Shown here piece after piece: positions 55,443-64,000 of a stretch of 64,000 nt of DNA. The position numbers were made by a program, and so were the translations under genes. Below the pieces are notes generated by a model, which did not search any database, was not told the DNA's origin, and worked only from the letters and a program-made list of their open reading frames with translations. Numbering within the stretch: position 1 is the stretch's first letter; each line of letters starts with the position of its first letter. Origin of the DNA: Phormidium ambiguum IAM M-71 (lineage in GTDB: Bacteria > Cyanobacteriota > Cyanobacteriia > Cyanobacteriales > Aerosakkonemataceae); the NCBI RefSeq assembly GCF_001904725.1, contig NZ_MRCE01000006.1:186001-250000 (forward strand). The letters run 5' to 3'.

Positions 55443-56231
55443 ATGCTTCAGTTCTGCGATCGTCTTTTTACTCAGCAAGCGACACTTTCAGTAATTCCGT
55501 CAACGATAGTGGCGCAAATACAGTCTGCTAAACAATTTGCCTTCGAGTGCATTCAAACAGTACCTCTGGTTGAAGATTTTCGGACGATTTTTGCGCGAGA
55601 TCCAGCCGCTCGTAATTGGTTAGAAGTATTGTGTTGTTATCCTGGCTTCCACGCGATCGTCTGCTATCGTTTTGCTCACTGGCTGTATTGTCGCAATATC
55701 CCATTTTTTCCCCGTCTGATATCCCATTTAGGACGATGCTTCACTGGAATTGAAATTCATCCAGGTGCAGTTCTGGGAAAAGGAATTGTCATCGATCACG
55801 GTATGGGAGTTGTGATTGGAGAAACGGCGATCGTCGGCGATTACGCGCTGATCTATCAAGGAGTAACGTTAGGCGGTACGGGAAAAGAAAGCGGCAAACG
55901 CCATCCCACTGTAGGAAATCATGTTGTAATTGGGGCGGGAGCAAAGATACTCGGCAATATTTGTGTTGGTAACTATGCCCGCATTGGCGCTGGTTCAATT
56001 ATATTGCGAGATGTACCTAGTCATTGCACAGCAGTTGGTGTCCCAGGTCGCAACCTTTGCCGCACAAATACTCAAGATTGTCCTTTAGAACACGGACAAA
56101 TTCCAGATCCAGAAGCGATCGCTATCCTCACTCTAGTTAATCGAATCGAACATCTAGAGGAGCAATTACAAAGTTTAAAACTGCAAACCCTTACTCTGTG
56201 TGAGAACCAAACCAATGCAACCGCCTCTTAG
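55443..56231 (+). CDS. nifP: Serine O-acetyltransferase NifP (CysE type)
   Basis: A 262-residue enzyme making O-acetylserine for cysteine, which raises sulfur supply for Fe-S clusters. The N-terminal helical domain is followed by hexapeptide repeats: GAVLGKGIVIDHGMGVVIGE, GTGKESGKRHPTVG and the GAGAKILGNI region. Divergent from nifB in many cyanobacteria, it is called nifP there. First gene of the plus-strand nif operon. Confidence 0.93.
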   Translation: MLQFCDRLFTQQATLSVIPSTIVAQIQSAKQFAFECIQTVPLVEDFRTIFARDPAARNWLEVLCCYPGFHAIVCYRFAHWLYCRNIPFFPRLISHLGRCFTGIEIHPGAVLGKGIVIDHGMGVVIGETAIVGDYALIYQGVTLGGTGKESGKRHPTVGNHVVIGAGAKILGNICVGNYARIGAGSIILRDVPSHCTAVGVPGRNLCRTNTQDCPLEHGQIPDPEAIAILTLVNRIEHLEEQLQSLKLQTLTLCENQTNATAS

Positions 56232-56478
56232 TGCAAATCCTCCCATACAACAAGCTCTAGCGATTGCACGGTGCGATCGCTGGTGTATTTACCATCGCCT
56301 GCAAGAACTGATGATTTCCTGTTCTTGTCCCGCAGATGGCTCGTTATGCGTTGAAATTCATCATGGCATTGATTTGATTTTAGTTCGCAGTGTTGTTCAA
56401 CAGTACGCGACATCCCGCCAAGAATTAGTGAATTGGTTAGAGCAATGCTGGTTTACCAAAGCTTCAGAGCAGAATTAG
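56215..56478 (+). CDS. Small nif-operon hypothetical protein
   Basis: An 87-residue protein from the ATG at 56215 (QPPLSANPP), overlapping nifP by 17 bp. It has conserved-looking features (CDRWCIYHRLQEL, CSCPADGSL, LVNWLEQCW). A small gene of this type is found between nifP and nifV in other cyanobacteria, to my recollection. Function unknown. Confidence 0.7.
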   Translation: MQPPLSANPPIQQALAIARCDRWCIYHRLQELMISCSCPADGSLCVEIHHGIDLILVRSVVQQYATSRQELVNWLEQCWFTKASEQN

Positions 56479-56526
56479 GACAACGATTTAGATTGACTTT
56501 GTATGCTTCACTATTAGGACGGAATT

Positions 56527-57675
56527 ATGGGCAATTCTACTAAACATTGCATTCAAATCAACGATACAACACTCCGAGATGGCGAACAAGCAGCAGGTGT
56601 TGCTTTTACGATCGCCGAAAAGGTAGCGATCGCTAAATTTCTGGATGCGATCGGAGTACAGGAATTAGAAGTGGGCATTCCCGCAATGGGACAACAAGAA
56701 GTAAAAGCGATTCGTGCGATCGTCGATCTGGACTTAAATGCTCAATTACTAGGTTGGAATCGAGCCAACATTGCTGATATCAAAGCTTCAGTTGCTTGCG
56801 GTTTAAAGCGAATTCATATTTCCGTTCCTGTCTCTGAAATTCAAATCGCTGCCAAATTTCATGGTCAATGGCGAGTGATGCTAGGACGACTTGAAGAAGC
56901 AATGAATTTTGCTCTCGATCTTGGCTTGTCTGTTTCTGTCGGGGGTGAAGATTCTTCTAGAGCAGATATGAATTTTGTACAAGATGTTGCTGGCTATGCC
57001 CAGAGTTTAGGTGCTTTTCGGTTTCGTTTTTGCGATACCGTTGGTATCCTCGACCCCTTAACCACATTTCATAAGGTGCAGCAACTCGTTCAACGTCTCG
57101 ACATTCCTATAGAAATGCACACCCACAACGATTTGGGGTTAGCAACAGCGAATGCTTTGGCAGGAATTCAAGCAGGTGCATTATCAGTAAATACAACGGT
57201 AAATGGTTTAGGCGAACGTGCGGGTAATGCAGCTTTAGAAGAGGTGGTGATGGCACTAAAACGGATTCACAATTTTTCATTGGGAATTAATACGCAACGC
57301 TTGTTAGAACTCTCACAGCTTGTGGCAGAGGCTTCCAATTATCCTATTCCTCCCTGGAAAGCTGTAGTTGGTGCAAATGCTTTTGTTCACGAATCTGGTA
57401 TCCATGCTCATGGTATCTTACAAAATCCAGCGACGTATGAACCCTTCGATCCGGCTGAGGTGGGTTGGCAGCACCGCTTTTCTATTGGTAAACATTCTGG
57501 TCGTCATTTGCTACAGGAGGTATTACAAAAGTACGGAATCATCCTGAGTCCGGCTGAAACTCATACTCTCTTAGAAGCTGTGCGCGATCGCTCCGTACAA
57601 GTTAAACGCAGTCTAACTGCTGAAGAACTTTTGAGTTTAGTACCATCAGTGAGGGATATCGCTCATGCAACCTGA
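56527..57675 (+). CDS. nifV: Homocitrate synthase
   Basis: A 382-residue enzyme that condenses acetyl-CoA with 2-oxoglutarate to homocitrate, the organic ligand of FeMo-co. It belongs to the DRE-TIM family: NDTTLRDGEQAAGVAF at the start, HTHNDLGLATANAL as metal-binding segment, and GLGERAGNAALEEV. Full length. Its end overlaps nifZ by 11 bp. Confidence 0.95.
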   Translation: MGNSTKHCIQINDTTLRDGEQAAGVAFTIAEKVAIAKFLDAIGVQELEVGIPAMGQQEVKAIRAIVDLDLNAQLLGWNRANIADIKASVACGLKRIHISVPVSEIQIAAKFHGQWRVMLGRLEEAMNFALDLGLSVSVGGEDSSRADMNFVQDVAGYAQSLGAFRFRFCDTVGILDPLTTFHKVQQLVQRLDIPIEMHTHNDLGLATANALAGIQAGALSVNTTVNGLGERAGNAALEEVVMALKRIHNFSLGINTQRLLELSQLVAEASNYPIPPWKAVVGANAFVHESGIHAHGILQNPATYEPFDPAEVGWQHRFSIGKHSGRHLLQEVLQKYGIILSPAETHTLLEAVRDRSVQVKRSLTAEELLSLVPSVRDIAHAT

Positions 57676-57931
57676 TGATTTAGAGCTAGACCTACCACCG
57701 TATTTTGAAATTGGTCAAAAAGTCCGAACGAAAAAACTAATTCGTAACGATGGTACATATCCCGGTCAAGATATCGGCGCGACCCTAGCAAAGAAAGGCG
57801 AGATTGGTTATGTGATCAGTATAGGTACATTTCTCCAATCTTCATACATTTATGCCGTTCACTTCCTGGGAACAGGATTTATTGTCGGTTGCCGTCGCAA
57901 AGAATTAGAACCGATTGATACAGGTAATTAA
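57665..57931 (+). CDS. nifZ: NifZ
   Basis: An 88-residue protein of the NifZ family: FEIGQKVRTKKLIRNDGTYPG (in pieces), GEIGYVISIGTFLQ and VGCRRKEL. It acts in P-cluster maturation of the MoFe protein. It overlaps nifV and precedes nifT. Confidence 0.92.
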   Translation: MQPDDLELDLPPYFEIGQKVRTKKLIRNDGTYPGQDIGATLAKKGEIGYVISIGTFLQSSYIYAVHFLGTGFIVGCRRKELEPIDTGN

Positions 57932-57973
57932 CATTTATAGTTGGTTCCGAAGTAATTAAGTTGAGGTTTAGAA

Positions 57974-58177
57974 ATGAAAGTAATGTTAAGTAGAAATTCA
58001 AATGGAACTTTACTTGTATATGTTGCTAAAAAAGATTTGGAAGAAGAAGTAGTTTCTGAGTCTGAAACCGATGCAGGTAGAGTATTCAAACTTGCGAATG
58101 GTTGGGAACTTGTTGCCCCTAATTTCACAGATAGTACTCAGTTACCACAAACTATTGAAATGAAAAGAATTACATAG
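57974..58177 (+). CDS. nifT: NifT/FixU
   Basis: A 67-residue NifT/FixU-family protein (MKVMLSRNSNG, LLVYVAKKDLEE, NGWELVAP, LPQTIEMKR). Length is normal. Its stop codon TAG uses the first base of an inserted IS; the uninterrupted site would have read TAA, so the insertion did not shorten the protein. Role in nitrogenase maturation is minor or unknown. Confidence 0.92.
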   Translation: MKVMLSRNSNGTLLVYVAKKDLEEEVVSESETDAGRVFKLANGWELVAPNFTDSTQLPQTIEMKRIT

Positions 58178-58194
58178 GGCTTGCTGAAAAAGTA

Positions 58195-58299
58195 ATACCA
58201 ATTCTTTATGAAGATGCGCTTAATTAACCCCACCCCAAACCCCTCCCCGTCTACGGGGAGGGGCTATGATTTAAGCGCAATTTTACAGAGAATTGGTAT
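58195..58299. repeat. Nested MITE-like element
   Basis: Ends ATACCAATTCT (58195-58205) and AGAATTGGTAT (58289-58299) are inverted, with longer matching arms (TGCGCTTAA). The centre has a strong hairpin (CCCCTCCCCG/CGGGGAGGGG, 58240-58263). A type widely dispersed in cyanobacterial spacers, here inside the IS. Confidence 0.65.
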
Positions 58300-58429
58300 A
58301 AGCAAAAAGAAAAAAAATGATTAACTAGCTAATGGAGTAATAGTGATACATAAGTTTTTTTGAGTTAATAATTTAACAGATAATCGGTGACAATCAATTA
58401 CCTTTTCCAAGTAATTGAACCGAAAAATT

Positions 58430-58741
58430 GACCTTTTGGTCAATTTGGCTCCAAATTCTACTGGCGTTCCGGCTTTTCCTCTAATAATTGGGCGAATATG
58501 CGGTTGACTTAAACTGACAATTCTATAATTTTTCTTTGATGATTAATGCTCCCAATGCCATTCTAAATGTTTTCGCTGGTGCTCCCATTTCTTGCGAGAA
58601 TAACTCTGCATATTCTGCCTCAAATTCCGACCAGGGTATCCATTGAGCCACGATCATCCAGCGATTTTCTTTTGCGAGTTTTCTCTCAAACGGCAGTTTA
58701 AACTCTTCTGCTGCTGTGTTCGACTGCTCCTCTTTTCGGTA
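58430..58741 (-). pseudogene. Broken transposase of the IS
   Basis: On the minus strand, 58741-58523 reads as an N-terminal transposase segment (LPFERKLAKENRW, WIPWSEFEAEYAELF, MGAPAKTFRMALGALIIKEKL in pieces) ending at a stop. A second frame (about 58515-58430) has SLSQPHIRPIIRGKAG and EFGAKL from the middle of the same protein. The start ATG, the DDE core and the C-terminus are lost. Confidence 0.75.
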
Positions 58742-59012
58742 AATTTTCCCCGACTCATGTAAGGTTTTTCGGTTATTTTACACTTTTTCCTGGTACTATT
58801 ATCGGTTTGTCTGCTCTGCTCTCCCGACTACTCCGGCTTTTCGCCCTTTTTCAGCAAGCCCTAATTATTAGGGAATTTTAGAAGAAGTATAACTTTTCCT
58901 CTCAATCTACTCTGATTTCGCATCTACCATTAGCTAGTTTTTTTTTGTTTAAATACTATATACCTTTTGTGTAAGGCAAGATTTATGAAGTTAACTTACT
59001 TCCACAAGACTC

Positions 59013-60185
59013 ATGAACGTTGATATTTTCACCAGGCAGGTAGAAACAGTCAATAGCAGACTGCATCAACTTTTTCGTGATGCTGGCGTTAATCCATCGC
59101 AATCACAGATGCTAGCCCAAGCTTTAAAAGAACTGGGTGTGATTTCCGAAGAGTTACAAGTAGCTGTAGATGAACTGATGATTCAAAATGAAGAACTGGC
59201 TGCCACAAGGATGAGAATAGAAACAGAGCGCCAACGATATGAAAATCTGTTTGATTTTACACTTGATGCTCAGTTAGTTACTGATATTGATGGAACAATT
59301 CGGGAAGCTAATCGTGCTGCTTGCACTTTACTTAATTTACCACAGAAGTTTTTAGTTGGGAAACCGTTAATAGTTTTTGTTTTCGAGTCAGACCGTTTGC
59401 AATTTCGTAGTGAACTTAATAAATTTAAATATCAACAACAGATACAAGAAATAGAAGTACTTATCCAACCACGACAAGGAGAAGAATTTGAATCATCTTT
59501 GCGCTTAGCACCTTTGTTTGATAAAGAAGGTAATATCCGTGAATTGCGTTGGTTGTTGCGAAATATTTCTCTAGAAAAACGATCGCTCGATCGCATCCCA
59601 AACAATGAATTAGATTGCAAATTTAAGCACCGTTCTTTTATGTATAATAGAGGAGAAATTATTCCCCTATCTAAACAGGTAATTTGGCTAGTTTCCCAAG
59701 GATTAGTTAAACTAACTACAACCACCGAAAGTGGCGAAGAAGTCCTGATCGGATTTGCTGGAAAAGAAATGGTTTTTGGTTCTAGCCTTACTGCTTTACC
59801 AACTTACCAAGCAACAACTTTATCCAGTCGAGCAGAATTAGTATCTATTTGCTTATCAGAGGTTAGTAACTATTCCAATTTATACCAAGATTTATTTCCG
59901 AAAATTAGCCAAAGACTAAAACAAACAGAAACAATGTTAGCAATTTCTGGTCAAAAATTAGTCAAAGACCGATTACGCGATCTTTTACGACTTTTGCGAC
60001 AAGAATTTGGTGAACCTGTAGCCGAAGGAACGCGCTTAACTATACGTTTAATCCATGAAGATTTGGCTAGTGCTTGCTGCACCACTAGAGTGACAATTAC
60101 CCGCTTACTGAGTTTTTTACAAAAACAAGGAGAGATCGCTTTTGACTGTAAATCCCATATTATAATTAAGAATCCCAAGTTTTAG
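59013..60185 (+). CDS. PAS-Crp/Fnr-type regulator
   Basis: A 390-residue protein. A helical coiled-coil start (about 20-75) leads to a PAS domain (about 75-190; FDFTLDAQLVTDIDGTIREANRAA in part). The second half is a Crp/Fnr-like effector domain and a winged helix (LIHEDLASACCTTRVTITRLLSFLQKQG in part, with the recognition helix TTRVTITRLL). It is probably a transcription factor with an added sensor. The ATG at 59013 follows an AT-rich spacer. Targets unknown. Confidence 0.75.
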   Translation: MNVDIFTRQVETVNSRLHQLFRDAGVNPSQSQMLAQALKELGVISEELQVAVDELMIQNEELAATRMRIETERQRYENLFDFTLDAQLVTDIDGTIREANRAACTLLNLPQKFLVGKPLIVFVFESDRLQFRSELNKFKYQQQIQEIEVLIQPRQGEEFESSLRLAPLFDKEGNIRELRWLLRNISLEKRSLDRIPNNELDCKFKHRSFMYNRGEIIPLSKQVIWLVSQGLVKLTTTTESGEEVLIGFAGKEMVFGSSLTALPTYQATTLSSRAELVSICLSEVSNYSNLYQDLFPKISQRLKQTETMLAISGQKLVKDRLRDLLRLLRQEFGEPVAEGTRLTIRLIHEDLASACCTTRVTITRLLSFLQKQGEIAFDCKSHIIIKNPKF

Positions 60186-60246
60186 CAGGATAATTTTTCT
60201 GCTAATTTTGGCATTAAAAAATTAATTTATCTATTACGCCTTACTT

Positions 60247-61053
60247 ATGAAAGTTGCAGAATTAATCCATTGGTGGGAAAGTTGGGCTAATCCAGCATGG
60301 CAAGAAAGTTGGGATAATTGTGGTTGGCAAATTGAACCGGGAATTTTAGATGCACCTGCAAAGGTATTGATATGTTTAACTCCAACTTTAGCTGTGATGC
60401 AAGAAGCAATTTTGCTGCGTAACCAAGGTATTGAAATTAATTTAATTTTCGCTCATCATCCATTAATTTTTAGCCCGTTAAAATCTATTCGCACCGGAAA
60501 CCCAATTTCAGAAATGGTGAGATTAGCTTTTTCTCATCAAATTGGTGTTTATACTGCTCATACTAATTTCGATCAAGTTAATGATGGCACAGCAGATGTT
60601 TTGGCGCAAATTTTAGAATTACAAGAAGTAACTCCGATTACCCCCACCCAAAATGGTTTAGGTTACGGAAGAGTAGGAAATTTATCACCAAGCTTAACTT
60701 TACAAGAGTTGCTTTCGCAAATTAAAACTCGCCTTTCGCCCCCTGATTTAATCTTTTCTCCTTCAGTAGATTTGCAGCAAAATATTAATAGAGTTGCGGT
60801 TTTAGGCGGTTCTGGTGCTAGTTATATTTCTGCGGTTGTGAAAACAGGGGCGCAAGTTTATTTAACTTCTGATTGCAAGTTTCATCAATTTCAAGAAGCA
60901 CGCGATCGCAATTTAATTTTAATCGATGCTGGGCATTATGCCACAGAAAGACCTGCGTGCGATCGCTTAGTCCAAAAATTCCAAAACTTAGGCGTAGAAT
61001 GGGTAAAACTTAGCGAAAAAGATGAAGATTTTCGCTGGTTTTACGGAGTTTGA
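60247..61053 (+). CDS. Nif3-like dinuclear metal-centre protein
   Basis: A 268-residue member of the NIF3/YqfO family (despite the name, not a nif gene). Metal ligands in FAHHPLIF and HTNFDQVNDG, and GHYATERP near the end. Widely conserved, proposed GTP cyclohydrolase-like or unknown. Convergent overlap of 13 bp with the following gene. Confidence 0.88.
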   Translation: MKVAELIHWWESWANPAWQESWDNCGWQIEPGILDAPAKVLICLTPTLAVMQEAILLRNQGIEINLIFAHHPLIFSPLKSIRTGNPISEMVRLAFSHQIGVYTAHTNFDQVNDGTADVLAQILELQEVTPITPTQNGLGYGRVGNLSPSLTLQELLSQIKTRLSPPDLIFSPSVDLQQNINRVAVLGGSGASYISAVVKTGAQVYLTSDCKFHQFQEARDRNLILIDAGHYATERPACDRLVQKFQNLGVEWVKLSEKDEDFRWFYGV

Positions 61054-61577
61054 AACAACCAAGTCCGCACTCTTTCGATCGTAATTTCATCTAAGAAAAT
61101 CCAACCCCATTCTGCTTTTAATTGCGGACGTTTGTGCGGGGTAATAATTACCATTGTATCCGCAATTAAACTTAATTGATAAAGTAGTAAAGGTAAACGT
61201 GATTCAGTTACTAAATGCAAAGCAAAACTGCACACAATTAAACTGTAATATCTATCCGTTAATACTCCAGTGGCAATATCCTCAAAAGTATAAGTTTCTG
61301 CTAGTTTACCTGTGCGTTGATAATAAGCGTTATATGTATAAGGATCGATCCCATCAATATTAGTAACACCCAAACTTTGCAAAGCTAAGGTAACTTCGCC
61401 ACTACCACAAGCCAAATCTAAAACGCGATCGCAATTTAGTTGCCATTTATTAACAGACTCTTCTATAACTCGCTTAATTATTAATTCATGCGGATTTCTG
61501 TATTCATCACCAAACTGTTGATAAAAACCTTGAACGCTATAAGTTTCATATTCTTTTCTAATCGCTTTTTTATCCAT
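61041..61577 (-). CDS. SAM-dependent methyltransferase
   Basis: A 178-residue class I methyltransferase: motif I VLDLACGSGEVTLAL, then IDGIDPYT and LIVCSFALHLV. Substrate unknown. ATG at 61577. Confidence 0.8.
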   Translation of the reverse strand: MDKKAIRKEYETYSVQGFYQQFGDEYRNPHELIIKRVIEESVNKWQLNCDRVLDLACGSGEVTLALQSLGVTNIDGIDPYTYNAYYQRTGKLAETYTFEDIATGVLTDRYYSLIVCSFALHLVTESRLPLLLYQLSLIADTMVIITPHKRPQLKAEWGWIFLDEITIERVRTWLFQTP

Positions 61578-61609
61578 ACACTCAATGAAAAATAGCGATT
61601 TTTGTTCAA

Positions 61610-62038
61610 TTAACCACCGTTTTTCTTAGTTTCACAAACTAAATTCCACAAAGGATGACTTTTTCCTTGTTGGCGAATGCGGAAAACTTGTTGTTCTAAA
61701 CGTTGCTTTTCTTTTTGTGGCATTCCGATTAAAATATTCCGACTTTGCCAAAACATTACCGCTACAGTCATTCCCATACATAGACCTAAACCTACTGCGG
61801 GTAAACGATTATAAGCTAAACCATATCTGACAGCAACCCAGGTAAAATGTTGTTGTAATAAAGAAATTTCATAACGCAAAGCCCATAAACTTAAACTACC
61901 AACAGTTAACCAAAGTAAGATTACAACTAACCATCGGCCATAAACTGTAATTTCTAATAATCTTTCTACTTGTTCGGCAAAAGTTGGATCTGCTTTAGCA
62001 TTTAATATGTCTAATTTGTTTTCATCTTGTTTCATCAT
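61610..62038 (-). CDS. Small membrane protein
   Basis: A 142-residue protein with two TM segments near residues 33-55 and 80-100 and a basic C-terminus. No family recognised. It lies 32 bp upstream of the methyltransferase, same strand. Confidence 0.65.
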   Translation of the reverse strand: MMKQDENKLDILNAKADPTFAEQVERLLEITVYGRWLVVILLWLTVGSLSLWALRYEISLLQQHFTWVAVRYGLAYNRLPAVGLGLCMGMTVAVMFWQSRNILIGMPQKEKQRLEQQVFRIRQQGKSHPLWNLVCETKKNGG

Positions 62039-62070
62039 TCTATTAACTCAAGTTGCTAGTTAGAGTGTAT

Positions 62071-62128
62071 GTTGTTGCGCTTTAGAGCTATTATTACCAC
62101 TGGGATAATAGCTCTAAAGCGCGACAAC
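62071..62128. terminator. 24-bp hairpin between secF and the small membrane gene
   Basis: Arms 62071-62094 and 62105-62128 pair with one mismatch over a 10-nt loop. It lies 8 bp beyond the secF stop in the direction of transcription. It may terminate secDF, although it lacks a U-tract, or be a small palindromic repeat. Confidence 0.5.
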
Positions 62129-62136
62129 GTACTTAA

Positions 62137-63123
62137 TTAAACTTCTTCCGAACTAGGAGTATTATCAATTTTCTTGCTACTTGTTCCCTTCGCAGGAATT
62201 CCTCTGCCAGTTTTTTCTCGCCACCAAGCTAATAAAGTACTAGCGATGAAAATACTGGAATAAGCACCTGTTCCAAAACCAATAATTAAGGCTAAAGCGA
62301 AGTATTTCAGACTTTCACCACCAAATAAGAAAATGGCGAATAAAGTTAACAAGGTGGTAAATGTAGTGTTAATCGATCTGGTTAAAGTTTGATTTACCCC
62401 ATCATCTACAATGTCAGCAATTGGTTGATCGCCTTCTTTAGCAATAATCTCTCGAATCCGGTCATAAATTACCACTGTGTCGTTAACAGAAAAACCGATA
62501 ATTGTCAGCAAAGCTACTAAAAACAAACTATCGACTTCCACACCTAAAACTAAACCCAAGATGGCAAAAACGCCACAAGTTAACCACACATCATGCACCA
62601 AAGCCACCAGTGCAAATACAGCGTAGTCAAACTGAAATCTAAAACTCAGGTAAACAGTAATTCCGGCAAAAGAAACGAGTAAAGCGATTAATCCAGAAGC
62701 AAAAAGTTGTCTACCAATTGTTGGCCCTACGGTGTCGATCGAGGTTTTTGTCGGGTCAAAAGTACCAACCTTTTCCTCTAATGCCGATTGTAGTTTAGTC
62801 CGCTCATCTACCGCTAAATATTTCGTCCGAATCGAGAAGCCATTGCGATCGCTTCCCACCAACTGAATACTACTCGAAGCTGGTAAACCCTGCGCCTCAA
62901 CTACTTGTCTTACTGCACCAATATCGATCGGTTTATCGCAATTATTAGGTTGGGAACAATCCAACTCAAATTGTAACCTTGTCCCACCGACAAAATCCAA
63001 ACTTGGACGCAAAGGCGCACCAATTGTTGCCCAAGAAATAAGTATGGCAACTAATCCACTAAGCAGGATAATAGCAGACAACAGCCACCATTTATTTCGA
63101 TTTTTAGTTACATATAATTTCAT
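62137..63123 (-). CDS. secF: Protein-export membrane protein SecF
   Basis: A 328-residue subunit of the SecDF complex that helps protein translocation using the proton gradient. Six membrane helices, a periplasmic domain after the first ([10 protein letters not shown]), and the conserved [16 protein letters not shown] motif. The start overlaps the secD stop by 4 bp. Confidence 0.95.
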   Translation of the reverse strand: MKLYVTKNRNKWWLLSAIILLSGLVAILISWATIGAPLRPSLDFVGGTRLQFELDCSQPNNCDKPIDIGAVRQVVEAQGLPASSSIQLVGSDRNGFSIRTKYLAVDERTKLQSALEEKVGTFDPTKTSIDTVGPTIGRQLFASGLIALLVSFAGITVYLSFRFQFDYAVFALVALVHDVWLTCGVFAILGLVLGVEVDSLFLVALLTIIGFSVNDTVVIYDRIREIIAKEGDQPIADIVDDGVNQTLTRSINTTFTTLLTLFAIFLFGGESLKYFALALIIGFGTGAYSSIFIASTLLAWWREKTGRGIPAKGTSSKKIDNTPSSEEV

Positions 63124-64000
63124 CGCACCACCTCAGTTTTCGGCACAAACAATTCTGGTTTACGGAATTCAGGAATTGTAATTGCCAACATCATTAATGT
63201 GCGACTACAAGTAATAGCTGTAAACATACTCACCAATACCCCAATTAACAGCGTTACAGCAAAACCTTTTACTAAACCAGTCCCCCAAATAATTAATGCG
63301 ATACAGGCGATACCAGTAGTCACATTACTATCTAGAATGCTGGAAAAAGCTCGATAAAAACCTGATTCTACAGAACGATATAAACTCTTACCAGCCCTTA
63401 ATTCTTCTCTGGTTCTTTCAAAAATTAGCACGTTTGCATCTACTGCCATACCAATGCTGAGAATGAAGCCAGCAATGCCTGGTAAAGTTAAAGTTACGCC
63501 TATTAAAGCGAAAGCTGCTAATGTTAGCAAAGCATAAATTAACAGGGCAATATCTGCGATCGCACCTGGTAGTCGATAGTAAACCACCATGAAGATTAAC
63601 ACTAAGATTAGACCGACAACTCCAGCGTAAATACTTCTCTGAATACTGTCTCGACCTAAAGTTGCACCTACAGTCCGGTTTTCGACTACTTCTACAGGGA
63701 AAGGTAAAGCACCGCCTCGTAATTGTACGGCCAATTCATAAGCTGTTTTGGTATCAAAATTGCCGTTAATTATCGCTCGGCCACCAACAATTCCCGTGTT
63801 AGCATATTGCACATCAACGATCGGGGAACTAATCAATTCATTGTCTAAGAAAATGCCGATCGATCTTCCAGTTCCCGCAATATTTTTAGTTAATTGAGCG
63901 AACTTTTCTGCCCCTTCAGTATCAAACTCTAAAGCCACATTCCATTGATTAGATTGGTCTGTTTGTGGTTCAGCAGTTTTTAAGTTTTTCCCAGTCAATC
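63120..64000 (-). CDS. secD: Protein-export membrane protein SecD, 5' part outside window
   Basis: The C-terminal 290 or so residues of Sec[11 protein letters not shown] and [13 protein letters not shown] before the membrane part, then six helices with the [22 protein letters not shown] motif (in pieces). The reading frame runs on past the right edge; an ATG-like codon near 63998 is internal. Upstream of secF in the same operon. Confidence 0.95.
   Translation of the reverse strand, partial: LTGKNLKTAEPQTDQSNQWNVALEFDTEGAEKFAQLTKNIAGTGRSIGIFLDNELISSPIVDVQYANTGIVGGRAIINGNFDTKTAYELAVQLRGGALPFPVEVVENRTVGATLGRDSIQRSIYAGVVGLILVLIFMVVYYRLPGAIADIALLIYALLTLAAFALIGVTLTLPGIAGFILSIGMAVDANVLIFERTREELRAGKSLYRSVESGFYRAFSSILDSNVTTGIACIALIIWGTGLVKGFAVTLLIGVLVSMFTAITCSRTLMMLAITIPEFRKPELFVPKTEVVR

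Larger units (their letters stand above)
58177..58861. mobile_element. Decayed IS (IS5/IS1182-like)
   Basis: Perfect inverted ends: AGGGCTTGCTGAAAAAG at 58176-58192 and its complement at 58846-58862. A TA dinucleotide flanks each end (58175-58176, 58862-58863), as expected for target duplication. It contains fragments of a transposase and a nested MITE. At about 685 bp it is much shorter than an active copy. Confidence 0.75.

Noticed and set aside
60247-61053. Taking Nif3 as a nitrogen-fixation gene
   Set aside because: The family name is historical (NGG1-interacting factor 3); it is a general conserved protein.

Overview
The window is a 64 kb chromosomal piece of a cyanobacterium. The evidence is a Mg-chelatase D subunit, a high-light-inducible (Hlip) protein, frequent HIP1 octamers (GCGATCGC), and a complete molybdenum nitrogenase cluster of cyanobacterial type with the activator CnfR. 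nifD is uninterrupted, and no nifD or fdxN excision element is present. This fits, but does not prove, a non-heterocystous filamentous diazotroph. All calls come from reading the sequence and from family knowledge; no database search was run.

Layout. 1-3.7 kb: a C5 DNA methyltransferase, a GNAT acetyltransferase and chlD. 3.7-17.7 kb: an integrated element of about 14 kb, bounded by a perfect 16-bp direct repeat (3731-3746 and 17707-17722). It carries a tyrosine integrase, an XRE repressor facing four copies of GCACTWWAGTGC, a probable primase-polymerase with a small partner gene, three membrane or large proteins of unknown function, two small GC-richer genes with the look of virion genes, an L,D-transpeptidase-fold lysis enzyme, a discoidin-like binding protein and a holin/spanin-like coiled-coil protein. 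I see no terminase, portal, HK97-type capsid, tail or packaging ATPase. It is the best candidate here for an undescribed system. 17.8-22 kb: a histidine kinase and an OmpR-type regulator separated by a Uma2 nuclease-like gene and a HEPN(Swt1-like)-RNase III fusion. 22-33 kb: a DUF1830 protein, a probable cyclic-di-AMP (ydaO-type) riboswitch without an obvious target, a universal-stress-like protein, an SLC13-type permease, an Hlip, a 1,052-residue membrane protein with seven repeats, and a PAS histidine kinase.

33.3-58.2 kb: the nitrogen-fixation island. cnfR (+) is followed by a long minus-strand series. In transcription order this runs nifB, a 56-aa ORF, nifS, nifU, nifH, nifD, nifK, a Mo-nitrogenase C-terminal-type gene, a fused nifEN, nifX, the DUF269 and DUF683 genes, nifW, hesA, hesB, fdxH, a Mop protein, fdxB, a CBS protein, a methyltransferase, modA and a fused modBC. 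nifP, a small ORF, nifV, nifZ and nifT are divergent from nifB. The nifB-nifP intergenic region holds two mirror-image arrays of a 13-bp motif at exact 22-bp spacing, which I propose as the CnfR control sites. The genes cover molybdate uptake, Fe-S supply (nifS, nifU, nifP, hesB), FeMo-co synthesis (nifB, nifEN, nifX, nifV), structural nitrogenase, electron donors (fdxH, fdxB) and the oxygen-responsive activator.

58.2-64 kb: a decayed IS with a nested MITE directly abutting nifT, a PAS-Crp regulator, a Nif3-like protein, a methyltransferase, a membrane protein, secF and the 3' part of secD, which runs off the right edge.
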